Origin: CAVPKN01 sp963832835
GTDB taxonomy: Bacteria; Chlamydiota; Chlamydiia; Chlamydiales; JAAKFR01
Assembly: GCA_963832835.1 (NCBI GenBank)
Contig: CAWHVD010000001.1
Location: forward strand, 2,521,091 to 2,585,090
Direction of reading: 5' to 3'
DNA length: 64,000 nucleotides
A program made the translations under genes and the position numbers. This document shows positions 35,118-41,784 of this stretch, one piece after another. The notes below the pieces were generated by a model. It was not told where the DNA came from. It saw only the letters and a program-made list of their open reading frames with translations, and did no database searches. Numbering within the stretch: position 1 is the first letter of the stretch; the number at the start of each line of letters is the position of its first letter.

Positions 35118-35193
35118 AGCCCCGGGGTTGCACGATCACAAGTGGGTCAATATTATAATATTGACCCACTTGCGATCGTACAACCGCGGAAGC
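35118..35193. repeat. 76-bp near-perfect palindrome between convergent genes (possible two-way terminator)
   Basis: The two arms of 38 bases meet near 35155 (centre AATATTATAATATT). The inner part TGGGTCAATATT is exactly repeated inverted, as is most of the flank (GGTTG, CGATC). It lies between the convergent thioesterase and pdxH genes and could fold into a long hairpin in either transcript. No long T tract is present, so it may be another decayed palindromic element. Confidence 0.85.
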
Positions 35194-35264
35194 TTTCGCT
35201 GTCGCCCAAACTGCAAACTATTTATGATATTTGGTATAATTTTGAGGATTGGTATTCAATCTTC

Positions 35265-35906
35265 CTAAGGAGAGAGTCGGGTGAAAAGCCAGGCGCCATC
35301 GGTTTTGACGTAGAGGAATCTGTCGTGGAGGCGACTTGCCCTTCCTTGCCAAAATTCGATCCTCTCGGGTTCAAGACGGTAACCGGTCCATGTTGACGGA
35401 CAAGGAACCTCTCGTCCCCTATATTTTTTAGACAGACGGTTATAGGCCTCTTCTAGCTCGTCTCGAGAAGCGAGCGGAGCACTTTGATTGGAGGCCAAGG
35501 CTGCTACTTGCGCCTTTTTGGGCCTTTGATGAAAATAGCGAATCGCCTCGCTGCGAGGGATCTTCACAATAGCCCCCTCGATATTCACTTGCCGGTAGAT
35601 CTCCTTCCACCAAAAAGTCACAGAAGCATAGGGATGTAAACGCAAATGCTCACCCTTGCGGCTTTCAGAGCCAGTGTAAAAACAAAGGCCACGCTTATCG
35701 ATTTTTTTGAGTAAAACGGTACGCGATGCGGGATGGCCGGCACTCGATACAGTGGCCAAAACCATGCCATTGGGTTCGAAGACGGCAGCTTGGATCGCAT
35801 CCTCAAGCCATTTTTGAAATTGAACGACAGGGTCAATCTCCAACTCACCCTCCAAGAGGGGCTCGTTGCCATATTCACAGCGCAACTTCTCTATGGATCG
35901 TTTCAT
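35265..35906 (-). CDS. pdxH: pyridoxamine 5'-phosphate oxidase
   Basis: An FMN-dependent oxidase of 213 residues, standard length, converting pyridoxine or pyridoxamine phosphate to PLP. Typical segments are MVLATVSSAGHPASRTVLLKKID, GLCFYTGSESRKG, RQVNIEGAIVKI and the C-terminal EFWQGRASRLHDRF. The frame is open much further upstream, but MKRSIEKLRCEYG at 35906 is the plausible start. Only 22 bases separate it from the divergent pgk start. With pdxS and pdxT nearby it completes B6 supply by both synthesis and salvage. Confidence 0.96.
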   Translation of the reverse strand: MKRSIEKLRCEYGNEPLLEGELEIDPVVQFQKWLEDAIQAAVFEPNGMVLATVSSAGHPASRTVLLKKIDKRGLCFYTGSESRKGEHLRLHPYASVTFWWKEIYRQVNIEGAIVKIPRSEAIRYFHQRPKKAQVAALASNQSAPLASRDELEEAYNRLSKKYRGREVPCPSTWTGYRLEPERIEFWQGRASRLHDRFLYVKTDGAWLFTRLSP

Positions 35907-35928
35907 ATTGTTTTGGTATATAGCACAT

Positions 35929-37155
35929 ATGGCTAAATTATTTATTGAAGATCTCGATGTTAGAGGAAAGAAAGTGCTCTTACGGGCTGATTTCAATGTT
36001 CCTCTTGACGGTGATGGAAATATTACTGATACGACCCGCATAGAAGCCACTCTTCCTTCCATACGGTACATTCTGGATCATGGGGGCGCTTTGATTCTAA
36101 TGAGTCACTTGGGCCGTCCGAAGGGCGAGCCTGATCCCGCTCTCTCTTTAGCTCCGGTGGCCACTGCCCTTACCGCTATCTTGGAAAGACCTGTTGTTCT
36201 CGCAGCGAATTGTATTGGCGGCCAGGTGCGCGTGCAAGTAGATGCCCTGCATCCAGGAGATGTGCTACTTCTTGAAAATCTCCGCTTCCACAGGGCTGAA
36301 GAGCATCCCGAGGAAGATCCTGACTTTGCTAAAGAACTTGCCAGTTATGGTTCATGCTATGTCAATGATGCATTTGGTGCTGCCCACCGTAAACACAGCT
36401 CTACATACACCATTACTCAGTATTTTCCAGGCCTTGCCGCTGCAGGTTACTTAGTTGAAAAAGAAATCCGCTTTTTAGGAGAGGCTCTTTCCCAGCCTCG
36501 CCACCCCTTCTATGCACTCATTGGCGGGGCTAAAGTGTCTACGAAGATCGGCGTCATCAAAGCCCTTTTACAAAAGGCGGATCATCTTTTAATCGGTGGA
36601 GGCATGGCCTATACATTCCTCAAAGCACAGGGCATTCCTATTGGCGATTCACTTGTCGAAAATGAGCTTGTCCCCTTGGCTGCGCAGCTACTCAAAGAGC
36701 ACAGAGCTCAACTGGTGCTGCCCCTTGATTTTTTAGTAGCCACGGCATGCAATGAAAATGCACCCTCAAAACTTGTTTCATCCACAGTGGGAATTCCGCT
36801 TGGTTATCAAGGTCTTGACATCGGCCCCCAAACTATCGCCCTATTCAAAAAAACTCTTGCTGATGCACAAACCATCCTTTGGAATGGCCCGCTCGGTGTT
36901 TACGAATTGGATCGTTTTGCAAGTGGAACACTTGCAATTGCAAAGTATCTAGCAACCTTGCAAGCAACTTCCATTGTAGGAGGAGGAGATTCGATTGCAG
37001 CTATCAATGAGGCTCAAGTGGGAGATAAAATCTCGCATCTCTCCACAGGAGGAGGAGCAAGCCTGGAATATATCGAATATGGAACACTGCCCGGTATCGA
37101 AGCCCTATCGGAGAAAATCATCCAAACTCAAGTTAATACCATTTCCAGAAAATAA
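35929..37155 (+). CDS. pgk: phosphoglycerate kinase
   Basis: The glycolytic enzyme making ATP from 1,3-bisphosphoglycerate, 408 residues. Segments include VLLRADFNVPLDGDG, ILMSHLGRPKG, FYALIGGAKVSTKIGVI and the C-terminal nucleotide motif IVGGGDSIAAI followed by LSTGGGASLEYIE. ATG 35929 gives the family start (AKLFIEDLDVRGKKVLLRAD). Conserved Pgk sequences normally end shortly after the LPGIEAL motif. Here the final NTISRK and stop come from the left end of a dispersed 167-bp repeat. The gene sits alone, divergent from pdxH. Confidence 0.97.
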   Translation: MAKLFIEDLDVRGKKVLLRADFNVPLDGDGNITDTTRIEATLPSIRYILDHGGALILMSHLGRPKGEPDPALSLAPVATALTAILERPVVLAANCIGGQVRVQVDALHPGDVLLLENLRFHRAEEHPEEDPDFAKELASYGSCYVNDAFGAAHRKHSSTYTITQYFPGLAAAGYLVEKEIRFLGEALSQPRHPFYALIGGAKVSTKIGVIKALLQKADHLLIGGGMAYTFLKAQGIPIGDSLVENELVPLAAQLLKEHRAQLVLPLDFLVATACNENAPSKLVSSTVGIPLGYQGLDIGPQTIALFKKTLADAQTILWNGPLGVYELDRFASGTLAIAKYLATLQATSIVGGGDSIAAINEAQVGDKISHLSTGGGASLEYIEYGTLPGIEALSEKIIQTQVNTISRK

Positions 37156-37300
37156 AGTCACAAATTGGCACTGTATAATATGCCATTTTTGAATGATCCT
37201 TTCTCGCTTAGGTGCAAAAAGATAGACTTCGAAACGATCATCCAAATCTGTCATGTTATCCAGTACCACTTCATGAATTTATTTTCTGGAAATAGTATAA
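37133..37300. repeat. dispersed palindrome, family 1, 168 bp, shared by two gene ends
   Basis: The left end TTAATACCATTTCCAGAAAA supplies the last codons of pgk on the plus strand. The right end (TATTTTCTGGAAATAGTATAA) supplies the last codons of the membrane-protein gene at 37279-37740 on the minus strand. So one element terminates two convergent reading frames. The middle matches the reverse complement of the copy at 46502-46668. Confidence 0.93.
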
Positions 37301-37740
37301 GAGCTGACTGGACGAGGGCAGAACCGCTTGGCACCCATCTGCATCCCGATGGTCATGCAGGCAGCAAGCCCTGCCACGCCCAATAAGACATAGCCGAGCT
37401 GTGGGCTTGTCAAAACATGCGCAGCTCCAAGTGATCCAAAGGTAATTAATAGTGCCGCAACTAAGGAACTAGCAATCAAATCAGCTCGACGCTCATGCAA
37501 ATCCTTACCCAGCAATTTAACAACCATATACCCCCCACCCAAGCCTAACGCGGTCCATCCCGTAGCACATGAAGGATAAGCCTGTGCAGAGGCCATACTC
37601 CCAATCACTAAAACAGCGATCATCACCAAACTACCACATAGATGGGATGCTCTCGAGCAGTCAGTCTCGTTGCCTACAAAATAATCGTAGTCATCTTTGT
37701 AGGAAGCGGCATAAGCGGGTAATTTGCTGATAGAAGACAT
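37279..37740 (-). CDS. hypothetical membrane protein, 153 aa, Inc-like
   Basis: No named family. The N-terminal 35 residues are polar (SKLPAYAASYKDDYDYF), followed by about four hydrophobic helices in two close pairs: LCGSLVMIAVLVIGSMASA with ATGWTALGLGGGYMVVKLL, then LIASSLVAALLITFGSLGAA with LGYVLLGVAGLAACMTIG. Paired hydrophobic hairpins are a feature of chlamydial Inc proteins, but a plain inner-membrane protein is equally possible. I prefer ATG 37740 over the in-frame TTG at 37749. The terminal YTISRK and stop are encoded by the 167-bp repeat, so the original C-terminus is unknown. Confidence 0.6.
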   Translation of the reverse strand: MSSISKLPAYAASYKDDYDYFVGNETDCSRASHLCGSLVMIAVLVIGSMASAQAYPSCATGWTALGLGGGYMVVKLLGKDLHERRADLIASSLVAALLITFGSLGAAHVLTSPQLGYVLLGVAGLAACMTIGMQMGAKRFCPRPVSSYTISRK

Positions 37741-37869
37741 ATTACTCAATGGGTTAGAACATCAGAACCAAGAAAAAATAGCGGAAATGCTTGAGCGAAG
37801 CAAGCAAAACCCTAGCGCAGCTCCAAGAGCTGCACCAAGTGAATCGCCAAGGAAACCGTACGGTGATTA

Positions 37870-38316
37870 TTATTGTCTTTGTGCAAGAGTCAGTACTCCA
37901 TAAGCACATCCTCCGCAACAAACGCAACAACATGCAAGGCTGAGGCCAATAATTGTCGGAGCAATCACACACCATCCAGCTGTGATCGGCGTCACAATAC
38001 CTGCGATCGCAAGGGAGCCAATAATGGTAAGAGCAACTGCTTGAATAAGTTGATAAACAGCGGCACTACGTAGCAACGGGTGTTTAGCACTGATAATCGA
38101 CCCGATAGCTGTCAGGATGAGTGGGACAGAAAATCCTACTACACATCCTCCGGCTACAACTCCATTCATGTGGCCCGCAACAGCAACACACCCAATAATA
38201 AACAGAACCAAATTTATTACTTGGCTTGACCTAGTAAGCGCATTTTGATTCTGGAACGGATCCATCTCCGTTAAACCTTGTAAAGCCCCTGAATCAAATG
38301 GTGAAACGCTACCCAT
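37870..38316 (-). CDS. hypothetical membrane protein, 148 aa, Inc-like
   Basis: No named family. A polar N-terminus of about 30 residues (GSVSPFDSGALQGLTEMDPF) precedes four hydrophobic segments in two tight pairs: VINLVLFIIGCVAVAGHM with VVAGGCVVGFSVPLILTAIG, then LIQAVALTIIGSLAIAGIV with WCVIAPTIIGLSLACCCVCC. The last is Cys-rich (CCCVCCGGC). Layout and size match the neighbour at 37279-37740, suggesting distant paralogues, though I see no strong residue identity. ATG 38316 has GGGAGATAAAG just upstream, a good ribosome site. The 129-base gap between the two genes holds nothing clear. Confidence 0.65.
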   Translation of the reverse strand: MGSVSPFDSGALQGLTEMDPFQNQNALTRSSQVINLVLFIIGCVAVAGHMNGVVAGGCVVGFSVPLILTAIGSIISAKHPLLRSAAVYQLIQAVALTIIGSLAIAGIVTPITAGWCVIAPTIIGLSLACCCVCCGGCAYGVLTLAQRQ

Positions 38317-38537
38317 CTTTATCTCCCTGTTTTTTTACTCCATTGTAGTTTAATTTCTTTAAGAAGTCATCAAGAAAATAAAAACTTTACACAAATCTAC
38401 CCTTGCTTAGTTGGTCCTTGATTGATATGGCTGGTTTGTTTACAATAGGGGCCTCTAAATTACGGCTAAGACTGAAATGTCTTTTATTCGATCTTTTTTC
38501 TTTCTAGGTAATTATTATTTAAGGTGTGGACACGATT

Positions 38538-40082
38538 ATGGCTCGTGACAAGGGTGGTTTTTCTCCTTTAAGAGCTTATTTTTGGCCCATTCATGCGCAT
38601 GAATTGCGCAAATTCCTCCCCCTGCTAGCAATGGCTTTCTTCATCGGATTTAACTACAACATCCTACGCAACATGAAGGATGCTCTTTTGGTAACTGCCG
38701 AGCATTCGGGGGCCGAGGTTATCCCCTTCATTAAAGTGTGGGGGATTCTACCCGGGGCCCTTTTACTGACTTTCATCTACAGTCGCCTCAATAACCGGAT
38801 GAAACGGGATCAAGTCTTTTTGACAATGATCCTGATTTTCCTCGGATTTTTTGCCCTATTCACTTTCTGTATCTATCCCTTACAACACATCCTGCACCCT
38901 CATAAAACCGCTGATTTTCTCCAAGCCTACCTCCCCACAGGGTTTAAAGGATTGATTGCAATGTTTCGCTATTGGACATTCAGTAGCTTTTACATCATGT
39001 CGGAACTGTGGAGCTCAACGGTTCTATCCATGCTCTTCTGGGGCTTTGCTAACGAGGTCACACGCCTTCCGGAAGCCAAACGCTTTTACGGCCTAATTGC
39101 CATCGGCCTGAATGTAGCTGCCATCACATCGGGACAGGTTTCCTATTTTCTGTGCTCAGGGCTGAGCCACCAACTCTCTTTTACAGAAAACCCTTGGCAC
39201 CAATCAGTGATTCTACTAACAGTGGTCGTGCTGATCTCGGGCGTGGCGATTATAGGCATTTTCCGTTACATGACAAAGGCCGTCTTGCCCCACGAAGACC
39301 ATTCTGGCCATTCTGGATGTCGCAAAGAAACCATCAAAATGTCGATGCGCGAAAACTTTGCCATTCTGGGCAGATCCAAATACCTTCTCTCCATTGCCAT
39401 CATCGTCCTAGCCTATAACCTTGCGATTAACTTAGTAGAAGTGATCTGGAAAGACCAGGTCCGGCAACTTTACCCTGACCCCAATAATTTTAACGGCTAC
39501 ATGAGCCAAATCACCACCATTACAGGTATTATTTCCTTTTTCACCTCACTTTTGATCTCTGGTCAATTGATCCGTAGGTTCGGATGGACAGTCGGCGCTC
39601 TGATTACCCCTATCATTTTACTCGTATCGTGCTCTGCCTTCTTCTTTTTCTTCTTCGGACAAGAGAGTATGGCAGGTATCTTGGCTATGTTGGGTACATC
39701 GCCTTTAGCTCTTGTTGTCTTCTTTGGCTCGATGCAAAACTGCATCTCACGAGCATCCAAATTCACCCTTTTTGATTCGACCAAGGAGATGGCTTTTATC
39801 CCGCTAAGTATTTCAGAAAAATTGAAAGGAAAGGCGGCGATCGATGGGGTGGGCTCACGTCTTGGCAAATCGGGCGGTTCAATCATCCATCAAAGCTTAC
39901 TCGTCATCTTCTCTTCGATTGCTGCCAGCGCTCATATTGTCGCAGCGCTCTTGTTCCTGGCGATCTTCTTCTGGATCGGTGCTGCCCTCTCTCTTGGCAA
40001 GCAGTTTAATGCCTTGCCTGGAATGGCAGGACAACCCCTTCCCGAAAACAAACCCTCACCCGAACTTGCCATCGGTCATTAA
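38538..40082 (+). CDS. ADP/ATP (nucleotide) translocase, NTT family
   Basis: An energy-parasite nucleotide transporter of 514 residues with about 12 membrane helices. Hallmark segments are FFIGFNYNILRNMKDALLVTA, IKVWGILPGALLLTF and, near the end, FDSTKEMAFIPLS. NTT proteins of Chlamydiae and Rickettsiales import host ATP in exchange for ADP or take up other nucleotides; the isoform specificity cannot be read from sequence here. ATG 38538 is preferred; a GTG at 38526 is in frame but has no space for the AAGG at 38521-38524. As I recall, the order npt2-pgsA is found in C. trachomatis (CT495-CT496). Confidence 0.95.
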   Translation: MARDKGGFSPLRAYFWPIHAHELRKFLPLLAMAFFIGFNYNILRNMKDALLVTAEHSGAEVIPFIKVWGILPGALLLTFIYSRLNNRMKRDQVFLTMILIFLGFFALFTFCIYPLQHILHPHKTADFLQAYLPTGFKGLIAMFRYWTFSSFYIMSELWSSTVLSMLFWGFANEVTRLPEAKRFYGLIAIGLNVAAITSGQVSYFLCSGLSHQLSFTENPWHQSVILLTVVVLISGVAIIGIFRYMTKAVLPHEDHSGHSGCRKETIKMSMRENFAILGRSKYLLSIAIIVLAYNLAINLVEVIWKDQVRQLYPDPNNFNGYMSQITTITGIISFFTSLLISGQLIRRFGWTVGALITPIILLVSCSAFFFFFFGQESMAGILAMLGTSPLALVVFFGSMQNCISRASKFTLFDSTKEMAFIPLSISEKLKGKAAIDGVGSRLGKSGGSIIHQSLLVIFSSIAASAHIVAALLFLAIFFWIGAALSLGKQFNALPGMAGQPLPENKPSPELAIGH

Positions 40083-40104
40083 AAAGAGGAAAGACAGCAG
40101 CAAT

Positions 40105-40611
40105 TTAGGAAGTGGTGCGGCGGTAGCGTAGGAGGAGTTCCAAGAAGGCAAGCATGGCCATGACTAAGAACACGATATAGACGTAGGTCGGAAAAACTAC
40201 ATTGAGTGTCAGGCCTATCAGTAATACGAATTGAGCCACAGTGGTGATTTTTCCCCACCAAATGGCTTTGCACTCATAATCTGCCCATCCTTTGACAAAA
40301 CCTAGAAAAAGACCAAATAAGCAGATAGAGATATCTCGTGACAGCAGAGAGCTGAGTTCAAAAATATGAATCTTTTTTTCCAGAAAGAAAATCCCGCCTG
40401 CAAAAAATACGAAGAATTTATCCATAATGGGGTCTAAAACGGCACCAAACTGGGTTGTAGTCCTTTGGCGGCGAGCAATGTAGCCATCCAGAAAATCACT
40501 TACCATAGCTAGCACGATCGCCAAAAGACGGATAAGAGGATTCTCTTGCAGGAAAGCGAGGGCAAATCCAGCGCGAGAAAGAGATAGGACGTTGGAAAGA
40601 TTAAGGATCAT
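40105..40611 (-). CDS. pgsA: CDP-diacylglycerol-glycerol-3-phosphate phosphatidyltransferase-like
   Basis: A CDP-alcohol phosphatidyltransferase of 168 residues with about five to six membrane helices. The catalytic signature D-x2-DG-x2-AR-x8-G-x3-D-x3-D is complete: DFLDGYIARRQRTTTQFG followed by AVLDPIMD. It probably makes phosphatidylglycerol phosphate, though other head groups are possible. It is convergent with the NTT gene (22 bases between stops). The start is ATG 40611; the 144 bases up to the next gene hold no clear promoter I would defend. Confidence 0.9.
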   Translation of the reverse strand: MILNLSNVLSLSRAGFALAFLQENPLIRLLAIVLAMVSDFLDGYIARRQRTTTQFGAVLDPIMDKFFVFFAGGIFFLEKKIHIFELSSLLSRDISICLFGLFLGFVKGWADYECKAIWWGKITTVAQFVLLIGLTLNVVFPTYVYIVFLVMAMLAFLELLLRYRRTTS

Positions 40612-40755
40612 GGTCTCTCATATACACTTTCATTGGATTCGTATCTCAACTTAGACTAACATATCACAATCACCTCATACAACGATTTAATATTTCTAAA
40701 AATGGAGAGCTTAAGTTAGATTGGTTCTTTCTCCTCAACTTATTGGAATAGGATC

Positions 40756-41784
40756 ATGAAAGGTATTTACGAGTCGGTATTTATGAGCTCACTGCGGGCA
40801 TTTTTTGTCACCCTTTTCGGATCATTAGGGATAGCACTCGCCTGTGTGGCAGTAGCTCTTGTCTATGTACTTGTTGCAGCTGGAGTGAAGGAAGAATCTT
40901 TACCTTCCAAGGTCAAAGTGTTGGCAGATGCCTCTGGAAACCGGGATAAATTAAGTTCCAGCTATCCTGTTTTACTTCAAATTTCATTGGACGGAGAAAT
41001 TGGAAAAGAGAAGCTGACTGGCAAACAGATCGATGAAGTTCTGCTCGAATCCCGAGAAGATGTCTTAGAAGGACGGGTCAAAGGTATTTTGCTAGTGATC
41101 AATTCCCCAGGAGGAGGTGCCCATGATTCCGATTTGATCTATAGGCTACTCAAAGCTTATAAAGAAAAATACCAACTCCCCATCTTCGCTTTTGTGGATG
41201 GGATGTGTGCTTCTGGAGGGTACTATATCGCCTGTGCAGCCGACAAAATCTATGCAAGTAATGTCAGCATGATCGGTTCCATTGGAGTCTTATCATGGCC
41301 TCCCTTCATGAATGTGGTAGGGGCCCTTGAAAAGGTAGGTGTGAATGCACTGACACTATCTGCGGGACAGGGAAAAGATGAAATGAATCCTTTCCGTACC
41401 TGGAAACCAGACGAACAAAAACAATATCAAACTCTCATCAATTTCTATTACAACACTTTTGTTGATATAGTAGCTCAAGACCGCCCCATCCCTAAAGAAA
41501 CCATTATCAACGACTTAGGGGCGAAGGTTTTTCCTGCACCCGAAGCGGTCTCTTTGGGCCTTATCAATGAGAGCGGGGTATCTCGCAATCAGGCCTTGAC
41601 TGCCCTGGCTGAAGCTGCTGGCATCAAAGGTAAGTACCAAGTGGTTGGTTTTGAATCTGAATCGTGGTGGAAAAAGTTGTTCAAAGAACAAGCGGGCTCA
41701 CCACTGTTTAAAGGGACCCTCAAACATGAAATGGGGCTGCCCATACATAATGGCAACCCATTTAGCTATATTTTTCGCCCGTGA
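40756..41784 (+). CDS. sohB: signal peptide peptidase SppA/SohB-type (S49) protease
   Basis: A membrane-anchored serine protease of 342 residues. The N-terminal membrane helix lies at about 20-43. The S49 fold shows LLVINSPGGGAHDSDLIYRLL and the nucleophile serine (about residue 153) in GMCASGGYYIACAADKIYA. SAGQGKDEMNPFR probably contains the general-base lysine. The family clears signal peptides or damaged membrane proteins. The stop overlaps the polA GTG by 4 bases, so it is co-translated with polA, as in the C. trachomatis order sohB-polA-coaE-rho I recall (CT494-CT491). Confidence 0.9.
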   Translation: MKGIYESVFMSSLRAFFVTLFGSLGIALACVAVALVYVLVAAGVKEESLPSKVKVLADASGNRDKLSSSYPVLLQISLDGEIGKEKLTGKQIDEVLLESREDVLEGRVKGILLVINSPGGGAHDSDLIYRLLKAYKEKYQLPIFAFVDGMCASGGYYIACAADKIYASNVSMIGSIGVLSWPPFMNVVGALEKVGVNALTLSAGQGKDEMNPFRTWKPDEQKQYQTLINFYYNTFVDIVAQDRPIPKETIINDLGAKVFPAPEAVSLGLINESGVSRNQALTALAEAAGIKGKYQVVGFESESWWKKLFKEQAGSPLFKGTLKHEMGLPIHNGNPFSYIFRP

